From Ehrlichia minasensis (GTDB lineage Bacteria > Pseudomonadota > Alphaproteobacteria > Rickettsiales > Anaplasmataceae): a stretch of 64,000 bases of DNA. The notes under the pieces were generated by a model. That model was not told the DNA's origin. It made no database searches and was given only the letters and a program-made list of their open reading frames with translations. A program made the position numbers and the translations under genes. This document shows positions 50,075 through 61,030 of this stretch, piece by piece. How positions within the stretch are numbered: position 1 is the first letter of the stretch; the number at the start of each line of letters is the position of its first letter. The stretch spans positions 148,061 through 212,060 of the forward strand of contig CDGH01000070.1 in assembly GCA_000825765.1 (NCBI GenBank), in the 5' to 3' direction.

Positions 50075-52354
50075 TTATGCATCTGCACAACAAAAATCGT
50101 ATATTAACTTATTAGTATTGGTATCAAGTTTAATCTTTACATTTCCACCATTAAATAACTTACCAAATAATATTTCTTCTGCTAAATATTTTCTAAGCTT
50201 TTTGGAAATAATATTTTCTATATTCCTTACACCACAAGCATCCTTATAACCAGATTGTGCAAAATACATTAACACATCATCTGTTACATCTATATGTACA
50301 TTTTTCTTTGCCAATTGTTCCTTAAGTTGAAAAATAAATTTCTTCACTACACGCAACATAACTTCTTGATCTAAAGACGAAAATGAAATTATAGCATCCA
50401 ACCTATTACGAAATTCTGGACTAAAAATTCTTTCAATTGCCTTCTCATTATCTCCATGAGAGAAACTCTTATTTTTAATAAATCCTACAGAATTTTTACT
50501 TAATTCAAATGCTCCAGCATTAGTTGTCAAAATAATCACCACATTATGAAAATTTACTTTCTTACCATAAGTGTCAGTAACACACCCATAATCCATTATC
50601 TGCAATAATATATTATATATATCATTATGTGCTTTTTCTATCTCATCAAGTAATAACACACTATATTGATGTCTTGAAATAGAGTCAGTTAACAATCCTC
50701 CTTGATCATATCCTACATACCCTGGAGGAGAACCTATAATTTTGGAAATAGCATGAGGTTCCATATACTCAGACATATCAAACCTTATTAATTTCATTCC
50801 CATATGTTCTGCTAACTGTTTTGCTAATTCAGTTTTACCTACACCAGTTGGCCCAGCAAACAAGTAACTCGCTAAAGGCTTATTGTGATTTCTAAGTCCC
50901 GCTTTAGCAATTTTAATTGAATCTACAAGATGAGATATTGCAAAATCTTGCCCAAATATACTTTGTTTAAGATTTGCTTCTAAATTCCTTACTCTATCTA
51001 AGTCATTACATGATAAACTACTACATGGTATTTCTGTAATTCTAGAAATTATATGTTCAATATCACTTCCAGTAATAACTTTACTACCAGTATTATGTAA
51101 TTTACAATATACACCTGCTTCATCTATAACATCTACCGCCTTATCTGGAAGCATTTTCCCTGAAATATATCTATCTGATAATTCTACAGCATACCTAATT
51201 GCTTGGTTGGTATACCTCACTTGATGATGTGATTCATAATAAGACTTGATACCATCCAATATTCTTAATGTCTCACTCACTGAAGATTCTTCTACGTTAA
51301 TTTTCTGATACCTTCTAGCTAATGCTCTGTCTTTTTCGAAATTATTATTATATTCTTTATAAGTAGTAGCACCTATACACCTTAAAGTTCCCCTAGCCAA
51401 AGCAGGCTTTAATAAATTACTTGCATCAAGAGACCCACCACTAGTAGATCCAGCTCCAACAATTGTATGAATTTCATCAATAAATAATATTGCTTTTTCT
51501 TTTGCTTCTATTGCCTTAATTACAGATTTTATCCTTTCTTCAAAATCCCCACGATAGCGTGTTCCAGCCAATAATGCACCCATATCTAAAGAATATATGA
51601 CCATTTTTTTTAATTGATCTGGCACATCTCCCTCTATAATTTTTAATGCTAACCCCTCAACAATAGCAGTTTTACCAACACCAGGATCACCAACATATAA
51701 TGGATTATTCTTCCTCCTTCTTAGTAACACTTCCATTGTCCTATCCAATTCATATGATCTTCCTATCACATAATCTATTTTTCCTTTTTTTGCAGCCTCA
51801 TTTAAATTAACACAATAACTCTCTAAAATCTCATTATCTTTTAATACATCTTTATTTACATTACTGACTGGTTTACCATACTCCATCTCTCTTACAAACT
51901 CTTGATCTATATTAAATTCACCAGTATATAAATTGTTATTAGAAGTATAATTCATAACATCTATGTATTTTACATTTTGCTCATGCAAAAAACATGCACT
52001 ATAAGAATCTTTTTCTGATAAAATCTCAGCAAGAATATTTGCACCTGTAATTTCACTCTTACCAGAAGTATGAGCATGTATAATAGCCCTGTGTATTAGT
52101 CGTTCAAAAACAGCATTAGGTTTAACTTCTGAAATATCCTTATTAATTAAAGTAGGAATCTCATATCTGAGAAAATTTATAATTGTGATTTTTAGTTTAT
52201 CAATTGATACACGAAAAGCATAAAAAACACGTCTTGCATCTATATCATCAGTTAAAGCCAACAAAAGATGCTCTAAAGTAGCATATTCATGATGAAAGTC
52301 AAATGCAATAGATAGTGCTTTATGTAAACTAGCCTCAAGATTCTTTGATAACAC
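50075..52354 (-). CDS. clpA: ATP-dependent Clp protease ATP-binding subunit ClpA
   Basis: ClpA is the double AAA+ unfoldase that feeds substrates to ClpP. The N-domain starts SKNLEASLHKALSIAFDFHH, followed by AAA-1 with Walker A GDPGVGKTAIVEGLA and Walker B LFIDEIHTIVGAG, and AAA-2 with GPTGVGKTELAKQLAEHMG and LLLDEIEKAH. I place the start at a GTG (52354) because GAGGA lies 5 bases upstream and this gives the usual short N-terminus before the SK(E/N)LE block; the frame can be extended to a TTG four codons earlier. The product has about 759 residues, normal for ClpA. clpS does not adjoin it in this window. Confidence 0.96.
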   Translation of the reverse strand: MLSKNLEASLHKALSIAFDFHHEYATLEHLLLALTDDIDARRVFYAFRVSIDKLKITIINFLRYEIPTLINKDISEVKPNAVFERLIHRAIIHAHTSGKSEITGANILAEILSEKDSYSACFLHEQNVKYIDVMNYTSNNNLYTGEFNIDQEFVREMEYGKPVSNVNKDVLKDNEILESYCVNLNEAAKKGKIDYVIGRSYELDRTMEVLLRRRKNNPLYVGDPGVGKTAIVEGLALKIIEGDVPDQLKKMVIYSLDMGALLAGTRYRGDFEERIKSVIKAIEAKEKAILFIDEIHTIVGAGSTSGGSLDASNLLKPALARGTLRCIGATTYKEYNNNFEKDRALARRYQKINVEESSVSETLRILDGIKSYYESHHQVRYTNQAIRYAVELSDRYISGKMLPDKAVDVIDEAGVYCKLHNTGSKVITGSDIEHIISRITEIPCSSLSCNDLDRVRNLEANLKQSIFGQDFAISHLVDSIKIAKAGLRNHNKPLASYLFAGPTGVGKTELAKQLAEHMGMKLIRFDMSEYMEPHAISKIIGSPPGYVGYDQGGLLTDSISRHQYSVLLLDEIEKAHNDIYNILLQIMDYGCVTDTYGKKVNFHNVVIILTTNAGAFELSKNSVGFIKNKSFSHGDNEKAIERIFSPEFRNRLDAIISFSSLDQEVMLRVVKKFIFQLKEQLAKKNVHIDVTDDVLMYFAQSGYKDACGVRNIENIISKKLRKYLAEEILFGKLFNGGNVKIKLDTNTNKLIYDFCCADA

Positions 52355-52524
52355 TAATGTCCTCAATTTTATAACTAAATAAACTCTATCACTTAAGAAT
52401 TAAAAATAAGTTGAAAATAAAAATACAAGAACTATAGTATCAATAACATTCAATAGATTTTTAATATTATATGCATTAAATAACATATAGTACATAGCAG
52501 TTAACATTCTATAAAGCAATAAGC

Positions 52525-53208
52525 ATGGAAAATGACATTATAAAATTTTTCACTTTATTAGTGCTAGAAGTAGTATTAGGGGTAGACAATATTATCTTTA
52601 TTTCACTTGCAGTTACCAAAATACATCCAGAATTAAGAAATAAAGTAAAATACATAGGATTATCATTAGCATTAATAATGCGTATTATCACGTTATATGG
52701 AGCATCATATATAATTTCATTAAACAAACCAATTATATCACTATTGAATTTTAAGCTTTCACCTAATAATTTATTTATGATATTCGGTGGAACATTTCTA
52801 ATATATCAAAGTTTATCTGAAATATGGAATGATATTTCCAATAAAAAACACAAAACCAGCAACTTAAAATCAAATTTCTATGTCGTAATATTACAAATAA
52901 TAACAGTAGATTTTATATTTTCTATAGATTCAATATTGACCGCTATAGGTATTACACACAATATCTTCATTATACAAATAGTATTTGCAACTTCTATTAT
53001 ATTTACCATTTTATTTTTAAATTATATTATAAAAGCTGTTATTAAGTATAGTAATATCAAAACTATAGCTGTTATGTTTGTACTTATGTTAGGTATAATT
53101 TTGGTATTAGATGGAATACATATTAAAGTACCACATAATTATCTGTACTTTACTTTTATTTTTTCAACAATTACTGAAGGAATAAACATAGCAAAAAAAA
53201 GGAAGTAA
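52525..53208 (+). CDS. TerC-family integral membrane protein
   Basis: 227 residues with about seven membrane helices. The family signature is clear: LLVLEVVLGVDNIIFISLAV at the N-terminus and TVDFIFSIDSILTAIGIT in the middle, the two places holding the conserved Asp residues thought to bind metal. TerC/YoaE-type proteins have been linked to tellurite resistance and to manganese export or metal loading of secreted proteins; which applies here is unknown. The gene is divergent from clpA and convergent with rbfA. Confidence 0.92.
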   Translation: MENDIIKFFTLLVLEVVLGVDNIIFISLAVTKIHPELRNKVKYIGLSLALIMRIITLYGASYIISLNKPIISLLNFKLSPNNLFMIFGGTFLIYQSLSEIWNDISNKKHKTSNLKSNFYVVILQIITVDFIFSIDSILTAIGITHNIFIIQIVFATSIIFTILFLNYIIKAVIKYSNIKTIAVMFVLMLGIILVLDGIHIKVPHNYLYFTFIFSTITEGINIAKKRK

Positions 53209-53234
53209 TTTATTTAAAATCCACTGAATAATAT

Positions 53235-53582
53235 CTATTGAGATTCTAATATTTGGTTTATTCTAACTAAATTATCAAAACAGTAATCTGGCTTAAAATA
53301 TAATCTAGGTATATACCTAAGATCTACATAAGAAAATATTGCCTTTCTAATAAAATAAGATGAGTCATTTAATTCTTTAATAATCGCTTCTTTATCTGTA
53401 CAGTCTTGAGAAATTATAATAAAAACATTGGCATTTCTTATATCATTGCTTACTTCTACTTTAGATATAGTTATTAAATGACTATTAGCTAAACAAATAT
53501 CTTGCATTAAAACTTTAGATATTGCCCTATTCAACACTGAAGCAACTTTTAAATTTCTAAAATTCTCAGATTTATAAATCAT
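53235..53582 (-). CDS. rbfA: ribosome-binding factor A (RbfA)
   Basis: RbfA is a KH-fold factor for maturation of the 16S rRNA 5' end and cold adaptation. 115 residues. The typical start region is seen in SVLNRAISKVLMQD, then ITISKVEVSNDIRNANVFI, and the end LRYIPRLYFKPDYCFDNLVR, matching the family block R-x-x-P-x-L-x-F. Its ATG overlaps the infB stop codon in an ATGA, the usual translational coupling of infB-rbfA. Confidence 0.95.
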   Translation of the reverse strand: MIYKSENFRNLKVASVLNRAISKVLMQDICLANSHLITISKVEVSNDIRNANVFIIISQDCTDKEAIIKELNDSSYFIRKAIFSYVDLRYIPRLYFKPDYCFDNLVRINQILESQ

Positions 53583-56119
53583 TTAATTACTCTAATTTCT
53601 TCAATTACTTCTAATACATTAATTATATCACTCTCCGGATACACTTCTTTTGAATAATCTAACAAAATACCACATTCAAATCCAGATGCAACTTCTTTCA
53701 CATCATCTTTAAAACGACGTAAAACTTTAATCTTTCCTTCATGAATAACATTATTATTACGGCTTAATTTTACTAAAGAACCTTTTTTAACCACCCCACT
53801 TGTTACATAACACCCAAGTACACTTCCTGCATTTCCAGAAGAAAATACTTTCCTTATAGCCAAAGTACCTACTTGCACCTCCTGCTGCAATGGCTTTAAC
53901 ATACTACTTAATATTCTTTTTACATCATCTATTATGTCATATATAACAGAGTAGTGATTTATTTCAACACACTTTTGCTTCGCTAATTCTTTTACCTGCG
54001 CATCGGTTTTTACATTAAAAGCTAAAATGATAGAATTTGAAGTTTCCGCTAACAACACATCAGATTTTGTAACATTACCTACACCTTTATATAAAATATT
54101 TAACTTAATATCTTCATGAGTAATTTTACTTATCGAATAGCATATTGCATCAACAGACCCCATGACATCGCATTTTAAAATCACGTTTAACTCATCAACT
54201 ATATCACAAGCTAACATGCTACTAGCATCCATTTTTGATTTTGTATTTTCTTCCAAAGATGTATTAAGCAATTCTTGCCTATAATTAATCAATTCACGTG
54301 CTTGCTTTTCAGAATCTACAACAATAAAACTACTACCAGAATTAGGTATATTATTTAAACCTAATACTTTCACTGGCATTGATGGAATAGCAATTTTTTC
54401 ACTTCTTCCATCACTATTAAACATATTACGTACCTTACCATACGAATTATGACCAACAACAATAATATCACCTGCTTTTAAAGTTCCCTTTTGTACTATT
54501 AAAGTTGCCATAACTCCACAACTTTTATCAACTTTTGATTCAATCACTACTCCAGAAGCTCTAGTATTATAAACAGCTTTTAACTCTAACAACTCTGCCA
54601 TTAATAATATACTTGATTTTAATTGATCCAAATTTATCTTTTCTTTAGCAGATACAGGAACAACAATAACATCTCCTCCTAAGCTTTCTGCAACAATCCC
54701 ATGATTAAGTAAACTATTAGTAATTTTATCAAGATTAGCATCATGTTTATCAATTTTATTAATAGCAACTATCATTGCAACATTAGCTGCTTTTACATGA
54801 TTAATTGACTCTATTGTCTGAGGCATAATACCATCATCAGCAGCCACAACCAATACCACTATATCAGTAACATTTGTACCACATGCTCTCATAGCAGTAA
54901 ATGCTTCATGACCTGGAGTATCAATAAAAGTAATCCTCTTATCACAATCAAGTACTATCTGATATGCACCTATATGTTGTGTAATACCTTTAAACTCTTC
55001 ATCTGCAACATTTGACTCACGTATAGCGTCAAGTAATGAAGTTTTACCATGATCTACATGACCCATAACAGTTACAACTGGTGCTCTAGGAAGTAATTCC
55101 TTATCATTACCATCAGAATATAAATCATCTTCTAATTTTCCATCATTTACTAACTTGAAAGTATGATTAAAAGCTTCTACAATAATAGCAGCCTGCTCTG
55201 AATCTAAAAAATCATTTGGCTTAATATCACGCCTCCCCATTTGAAATAACATATTCTGTACATCTTTTACTCTTTCAGACATATTACTAGCTAATTCTTG
55301 TACAGTAATCTTTTTCGGTATTAGTACCTTACGAGTAATTTTGTTTTTTATAAAATTAACAGCACGATTTTTTCTAGTTTTATGTACTTGGATAACCTGT
55401 TTATTATTATCCTCTAATTCTTCTTCTATTACCAATTTCACATGCTTACTGTACATATGATTAGAGACACCTTTTTTCGGATTGCCTTTCTTTTCTTCAT
55501 GTTCTTTTTCATATTTCTTAAGCTTCTTTTCTTCAACAGCTTTAGACTGCAATAAATCAATTATACTATTATCTACATTTTGATCATCTGTTGGTTCGCT
55601 TCTTTCTTCAATTATATCTAAAGGTGCTGAATCAGGTTGGTCTTCTATAACTGACTCTTCTATGACTTCTTCAATTTTTTCACTATGCTCCTCTTCAATA
55701 ACCGGATCAGTATTGATATTCTCCTCAATATGCAACAACCCTATTGACTCAGCGTTAATAATTTCCTCTTTTTTATCTGCCTGAGCATCACTTACTTCTT
55801 CTTTTTTATCATTTATACTAGCATTTTGTAAAGCATTCATACGAGAAATTTGTTCTTGTATTGTCAGAGCATTATTATCTCTATCACTTTGATAAACATT
55901 ATCATTTTGTAACACTACAGAAGCTTGTTCAATATTATCAATATCTCTTCTTTTTTTACTTTTACGAACCTCTACAGTAGTTATGGATTTTTTTAAAGCA
56001 AATTTCATATTCTGTTGTATATTAGAAGATAACTTTAACTTATCACTAAGCTTGAGTGTTGTACGTTCAGTTTTACCAGACATCAATCCACTATCTACAA
56101 CACCTTTAGACTCATTCAT
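53579..56119 (-). CDS. infB: translation initiation factor IF-2 (InfB)
   Basis: IF-2 is the GTPase that places fMet-tRNA on the 30S subunit. From the ATG at 56119 it has 846 residues. The N-terminal region (about 1-260) is charged and variable. The IF2_N-like block (KKITVQELASNMSERVKDVQ) precedes the G domain with G1 GHVDHGKTS, G3 DTPGHEAFT and G4 NKID. Domains II-IV follow, with the C-terminal fMet-tRNA-binding domain ending in ECGILLDYSKEVYPESDIIN. A TTG two codons further upstream is a less likely start. Middle gene of nusA-infB-rbfA. Confidence 0.97.
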   Translation of the reverse strand: MNESKGVVDSGLMSGKTERTTLKLSDKLKLSSNIQQNMKFALKKSITTVEVRKSKKRRDIDNIEQASVVLQNDNVYQSDRDNNALTIQEQISRMNALQNASINDKKEEVSDAQADKKEEIINAESIGLLHIEENINTDPVIEEEHSEKIEEVIEESVIEDQPDSAPLDIIEERSEPTDDQNVDNSIIDLLQSKAVEEKKLKKYEKEHEEKKGNPKKGVSNHMYSKHVKLVIEEELEDNNKQVIQVHKTRKNRAVNFIKNKITRKVLIPKKITVQELASNMSERVKDVQNMLFQMGRRDIKPNDFLDSEQAAIIVEAFNHTFKLVNDGKLEDDLYSDGNDKELLPRAPVVTVMGHVDHGKTSLLDAIRESNVADEEFKGITQHIGAYQIVLDCDKRITFIDTPGHEAFTAMRACGTNVTDIVVLVVAADDGIMPQTIESINHVKAANVAMIVAINKIDKHDANLDKITNSLLNHGIVAESLGGDVIVVPVSAKEKINLDQLKSSILLMAELLELKAVYNTRASGVVIESKVDKSCGVMATLIVQKGTLKAGDIIVVGHNSYGKVRNMFNSDGRSEKIAIPSMPVKVLGLNNIPNSGSSFIVVDSEKQARELINYRQELLNTSLEENTKSKMDASSMLACDIVDELNVILKCDVMGSVDAICYSISKITHEDIKLNILYKGVGNVTKSDVLLAETSNSIILAFNVKTDAQVKELAKQKCVEINHYSVIYDIIDDVKRILSSMLKPLQQEVQVGTLAIRKVFSSGNAGSVLGCYVTSGVVKKGSLVKLSRNNNVIHEGKIKVLRRFKDDVKEVASGFECGILLDYSKEVYPESDIINVLEVIEEIRVIK

Positions 56120-56142
56120 ACACAACTACCCAAAAACAAAAG

Positions 56143-57696
56143 TTACAACCATCCTATTTTTTTACGAGACTCTAATATAACAGAGTCAATTTGATCCTTA
56201 GTTAACGCAATATTAGGAACAATATCGAAAAATTCATCTGTACATAATCCAGCAATATCTTCAAGATTTTTAATACCATTCTCAGACAATGCTATAATGT
56301 CACTTGGCTTTAAAAATGGTAAAGTAGTAACATCTTTGTCAATTGACAAACTATCCAAAATTTGCTTCATTTCAGCATCTTTACGCGTCAAATAATCAGA
56401 TGCTCTACTCTTTAATTCTTCTGCTATTTCCTCATTAAACCCATCTATTGCAGAAATATCACTAACAGATGCTTGGTCTATATCCTCAATACTAACAAAT
56501 CCTTCAGTAAACAATAACTGTCCTATTATTTCCTCAACATCTAATCCTTCAACAAATATTTTTGATCCTGCATTTAATTCTTTTGCTTTTCTAGTAGATT
56601 CAGTTTCATCACCTATTACATCTATTTTCCAACCAATCAACTCAGATGCTAACCTAATATTTTGTCCATATCTACCAATTGCTAAACTTAGCTGATTTTC
56701 AGGAATGATTAATTCTACTTTTTCTTTATCTTCATCAATAATCACTTTTAAAACTTCTGCTGGAGCTATAGCATTAACTATAAATTTAGCAAGTTCTGGA
56801 GAATATAAAATTACATCAATTTTCTCACCATGTAATTCAGAAATAATACTCTGAATCCTTACACCTCTTGCACCAACACACGCACCAACTGGATCAATAT
56901 TTTTATCTGAAGAAAAAACAGCAACTTTTGATCTAGATCCTGGATCTCTTGCTATTGCCTTAATTGTCACTATCCCATCATATATTTCTGGAATTTCTTG
57001 CTTGAACAATTGCTCCATAAACCCTTTATTGATTCTTGAAAGAAATATTTGAGGTCCTGAATTTTCTTTTCTCACATCTTCTATATGAGCTTTTACCCTG
57101 TCTCCAACACGAAATACTTCACCTTTTATCAAGTTTGCAGCTGATAAATAACCTTCGTTTCCATTTAAATCTACAATAACATTATTATATTCTATACGTT
57201 TAGCAGTACCATAAACAATATCACCTATACGATCTTTAAAATCTTCATATTGTTTTTTACGCTCTTCTGATACAATAATTTGAGCTATCTTTTGCTTTGC
57301 AATCTTAGCAGAACTATAATCAAGATCAATAACAGGCAAATGCTCTAGCATTATATCTCCAATTTCAGCATTTTCATCAATTTGCTTAGCTTCTGCCAAA
57401 GTAATCAGTTTATATTTGCTTATATCAGAAGAATCTATTTCACTTTCTTTATTTTCAGGAATAACAATTTCACCATTATCACTAATAACTAATACTTGTC
57501 TATAAGTCGACACAACACCAGTTTTCCTATCTACTGTAACTTTAATCTTACAATTTCCATACTTACTGCGACTAGTTAATTGAATAGCTTCTTCTATAGC
57601 CCTTATTATTATATCCAAATTTAAGCCTTTTTGGTCAGCAATATCCTTAGCCACCCTTATTAATTCTAAGTTATCAAAATTCTGTAGATTAACCAT
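56143..57696 (-). CDS. nusA: transcription termination/antitermination factor NusA
   Basis: NusA binds RNA polymerase and nascent RNA to control pausing, termination and antitermination. From the ATG at 57696 (MVNLQNFDNLEL) it has 517 residues; a TTG five codons upstream is less likely. Order of domains: N-terminal polymerase-binding domain (about 1-120), S1 (about 130-200, GDIVYGTAKRIEYNNVIVDL), KH1 and KH2 (SKVAVFSSDKNIDPVGACVG; SLAIGRYGQNIRLASELIGW), and two C-terminal acidic helix-hairpin-helix repeats. infB starts 24 bases after it. The rimP gene that often precedes nusA is absent here. Confidence 0.97.
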   Translation of the reverse strand: MVNLQNFDNLELIRVAKDIADQKGLNLDIIIRAIEEAIQLTSRSKYGNCKIKVTVDRKTGVVSTYRQVLVISDNGEIVIPENKESEIDSSDISKYKLITLAEAKQIDENAEIGDIMLEHLPVIDLDYSSAKIAKQKIAQIIVSEERKKQYEDFKDRIGDIVYGTAKRIEYNNVIVDLNGNEGYLSAANLIKGEVFRVGDRVKAHIEDVRKENSGPQIFLSRINKGFMEQLFKQEIPEIYDGIVTIKAIARDPGSRSKVAVFSSDKNIDPVGACVGARGVRIQSIISELHGEKIDVILYSPELAKFIVNAIAPAEVLKVIIDEDKEKVELIIPENQLSLAIGRYGQNIRLASELIGWKIDVIGDETESTRKAKELNAGSKIFVEGLDVEEIIGQLLFTEGFVSIEDIDQASVSDISAIDGFNEEIAEELKSRASDYLTRKDAEMKQILDSLSIDKDVTTLPFLKPSDIIALSENGIKNLEDIAGLCTDEFFDIVPNIALTKDQIDSVILESRKKIGWL

Positions 57697-57787
57697 AAAA
57701 ACCCTTAGCAAAAACTAATGTACAACAAACTAAGATTTAGTGCACCCGATTATTTAAAAATGACACATATCCAGATAAAACCGCGGT

Positions 57788-57807
57788 AGCAGTTTATATT
57801 ATAACTG
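57788..57807 (-). terminator. possible hairpin terminator between the RND gene and nusA
   Basis: GCAGTT and AACTGC pair around TATATTAT in a locally GC-richer patch (57780-57820) between the leftward RND transporter gene and nusA. It is short and not followed by a long T run, so it could instead be part of the nusA leader. Confidence 0.35.
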
Positions 57808-57842
57808 CCAGCCAAGTCAAGTAATTTCTCTTAACAGTAACC

Positions 57843-60800
57843 CTAATTTCCCTTTATAATTGACTTATTAATTTTATTATATTTCCCAATCATAAGCAAC
57901 GCAGGAGTGAAAAATAAAGTAATAATAGTAGCTAAAAATAACCCGATAGCTATAGTATAAGATAATTCAAACCATAGTTGACTCGATGGGGAATTATAAA
58001 TAATTTGCCGATTAATAAAATCAAAATTTATACGCAACATCATAGGCACTAACCCAATAATTCCAGTAACAACTGTCAATAATATTGGTCTTACTCTAGA
58101 CAAAGATGCCATTATTATAGCATCTTTTTTATCACAAACACTCTCCATATTAATATAAAAAGCATCAAGCAGTAATATATTATTATTTACTATTACACCA
58201 GCCAATACAATAATACCTACTCCCCCCATAACCATAGAAAAAACGTGTCCTGTAATGAAAAATCCAAAAAATACACAAGTAGTTGATAGAAAAATTGCTG
58301 TGATAATAATTAATGCATCATAAATACTATTAAATTCAGTAATTAGAATCAGCATAATAAGTAATACTACTACAAAAAATACTTTAATTAAAAATCCTTG
58401 GGATTCTTCCTGATCTTTTATTTCTCCTTTTATTTCAACCAGCACCTCTGGATCTATATCCTCTTTAAATTTTTGTTTTAAAAAATTTATCATCTTTTCT
58501 AACAAATACCCTTGAGATAAATCAGAAGTTATACTTACCGTTCTCATCCCATTAACATGATTTATCCTTCCCTCTTTATATTGAGCTCTATAAACAACAA
58601 AATCACTAACAGCAGTATATCCATTGAAGCTACTAACAAACAAATTATTTAAGGTATTTAAATTACGGTATTCTTTAGGAAATCTAACAATAATATCGAC
58701 TTCATCATCAACATTATCTGGATGATATTTATTTAATAATATTCCTCCAGCTATCATTTTTATAAATCTATTAATCATAGAAGTATCAACACCAGATTTT
58801 ATTGCCTTATATTTATCAACATCAACTTTCCATTCTATTTCTAAAGATGATCTATTATCTGTAACATTCTCAAATCCTAAAGAATTATTCATAATAGACA
58901 TTATTTTATTTGCCACATCATTAACCTTAGCAACATTGTAAGAACTAATATCAATACGTATTGGTTTACCAGTAACTGGCTTCATTTTGTCTTCTGCAAT
59001 ATTTACAATAATACCTTTAATATCTTGTAATTTATTCTTTATCTCAGTCAATATTGCTTCAGATTTCCTACGCACAGACCACCTTTTTAACTCTACCTGA
59101 ATTTCACCAATAATATCATCTACATCTAGTGAATACTCAAACAAACCAGCCTTTGCATAAATAAATTTTATTCCACTTACATTACAAATTCTCTTTTCAA
59201 TTTCTTTTAAGATATTATCCCTCTCATTAACAGATAAATTATTACTTGATCTTATCGTCATAAGTACCCTTTCTGAGTCAATATTCGGAAAAAATTCTAT
59301 ACCCGGACCAACTATAAAATATCCTAAAGTAGAAACAAACAATATACTAACCACTATACAAATAAATTTTCTAGGATGAACAAGTATATACTTTAAAATC
59401 TGACTATAACCTCTCGTAAAACTGCCTAATTTTATAAAATCACCAGTACTTATCGCTACAATCTTTGCTATACTTTTTTTATCAGTAACGGATGGCGTTC
59501 CTATAATAGATCCCAAAACTGGAATAAAAATCAATGCCATAATCCATGAACCACTTAAAGTTGTAATTAATGCAACTGGAATATATTTCATAAATTCACC
59601 AGTAGTTCCAGGCCAAAATAACAATGGAATATATACCACCAATTTTGTTAAAGTAGCTGATGCAACAGGCCAAAACATATCATATGCAGCTTGCTTAAAT
59701 GCTTCAGTTTTACTCAATCCATTAATCATTTTTCTATCAGCATATTCTGTAACAACTATTGCATCATCAACTAGCATACCAACAGCCATAATTAAAGAGA
59801 ATAAAATTACTATATTTAAAGTATAACCTAGAAAATACATGACGATCATACCAAACAAGAAAGATCCAGGTATAGATATAGCAACTAACAATGCAGTTTT
59901 AGTACCCATAAATATCATCATAATGATTACAACAAGTAAAACTGAAATTAAAATAGCATTCTGTAACTCATTTAAAATATTCAGTATCTCTTCTGATTCA
60001 TCTTGCAAATAAATAATAGATAAATTTTTTGGGAATACATCACTTAAATTACTTATGAGTCCTTTTACCTGAAATATAGTTTCAATAATATTTTTACCTG
60101 TTTGCTTTGATATTTCTAAAACTAAACATGGATAATGATTTACTCTAACAAACTCTTTATTATCTTGGTGTACAAGTTTTATATTAGCAATATCACCAAC
60201 AGTTACCACAGAATACCCATCAGTTTTGATTGGTATATTCATAATATCTTGAACATTTTTTAAAAGACCCGGCAAATGCAAAGTATATTTACCAATTACA
60301 GAAGCCAAATTTCCAGCATTTACAAACTGATTATTATTTAATATAGCCATCACTACATCTTGCATTTGTAAATTATAGCTATTAATAACATCAGGAGAAA
60401 TATTGACCTCAACTATATCCTTACTATTTCCTATAATCTTAACACTTTCTATATTCGACAGACCTTCTAATTTTGACTGTAAATTACGTGCAATCTTAAA
60501 CAATGTTCTATTAGGTAAATCACCAGTCAAAGCTATACTTAATACTGGAAATAAACTGAAATTTTGTTCACTTACCATAGGAAAAGTTGCTTCTTGAGGC
60601 AATTTAGCACGTATTATATCAATTTTTGATCTAACATTTTCCAAAGCTTCCTTATAGTCAAATCCTGCATTGAATTCCAATATCACATTTGCATATCCAG
60701 TTTTAGCCACAGAAGTAATTCTACTAATACCTTTAATAGCCTTCACTTCTCGTTCAATAGGATATACTAATAGCTTCTCTACATCTTCGGATGACATACC

Positions 60801-60959
60801 TTGCAATGTAGTATAAATAGATAAAATAGGTTTTTTAATTTCAGGATTCTTTTCTTTAGGAATGTTAAAATAAGAATAACAACCAAATATCAATATCATC
60901 ATTAATAGAAATATTGATACCCTATTCCTACGTAAAAACACTTCAGAAATCTTTCTCAT
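57843..60959 (-). CDS. RND-family efflux transporter (AcrB/HAE1-like)
   Basis: The product (1,038 residues) is an inner-membrane resistance-nodulation-division pump, which exports hydrophobic compounds with proton influx in a tripartite complex. It has the family layout: an N-terminal helix, a first large periplasmic loop (about 30-330), helices 2-6 with GMLVDDAIVVTEYADRK containing the paired Asp of helix 4, a second periplasmic loop (about 555-855) and helices 8-12. It starts MRKISEVFLRRNRVSIFLL with a typical NIPKEKNPEIKKP after the first helix. A membrane-fusion partner is not in the window. Substrate unknown. The tatC gene lies 71 bases upstream on the same strand. Confidence 0.95.
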   Translation of the reverse strand: MRKISEVFLRRNRVSIFLLMMILIFGCYSYFNIPKEKNPEIKKPILSIYTTLQGMSSEDVEKLLVYPIEREVKAIKGISRITSVAKTGYANVILEFNAGFDYKEALENVRSKIDIIRAKLPQEATFPMVSEQNFSLFPVLSIALTGDLPNRTLFKIARNLQSKLEGLSNIESVKIIGNSKDIVEVNISPDVINSYNLQMQDVVMAILNNNQFVNAGNLASVIGKYTLHLPGLLKNVQDIMNIPIKTDGYSVVTVGDIANIKLVHQDNKEFVRVNHYPCLVLEISKQTGKNIIETIFQVKGLISNLSDVFPKNLSIIYLQDESEEILNILNELQNAILISVLLVVIIMMIFMGTKTALLVAISIPGSFLFGMIVMYFLGYTLNIVILFSLIMAVGMLVDDAIVVTEYADRKMINGLSKTEAFKQAAYDMFWPVASATLTKLVVYIPLLFWPGTTGEFMKYIPVALITTLSGSWIMALIFIPVLGSIIGTPSVTDKKSIAKIVAISTGDFIKLGSFTRGYSQILKYILVHPRKFICIVVSILFVSTLGYFIVGPGIEFFPNIDSERVLMTIRSSNNLSVNERDNILKEIEKRICNVSGIKFIYAKAGLFEYSLDVDDIIGEIQVELKRWSVRRKSEAILTEIKNKLQDIKGIIVNIAEDKMKPVTGKPIRIDISSYNVAKVNDVANKIMSIMNNSLGFENVTDNRSSLEIEWKVDVDKYKAIKSGVDTSMINRFIKMIAGGILLNKYHPDNVDDEVDIIVRFPKEYRNLNTLNNLFVSSFNGYTAVSDFVVYRAQYKEGRINHVNGMRTVSITSDLSQGYLLEKMINFLKQKFKEDIDPEVLVEIKGEIKDQEESQGFLIKVFFVVVLLIMLILITEFNSIYDALIIITAIFLSTTCVFFGFFITGHVFSMVMGGVGIIVLAGVIVNNNILLLDAFYINMESVCDKKDAIIMASLSRVRPILLTVVTGIIGLVPMMLRINFDFINRQIIYNSPSSQLWFELSYTIAIGLFLATIITLFFTPALLMIGKYNKINKSIIKGN

Positions 60960-61030
60960 TACCTAATAAACTAATCAATTATAACAATACCATGACATAC
61001 AAAAAACATTGATACAAGTAAACAAAATTA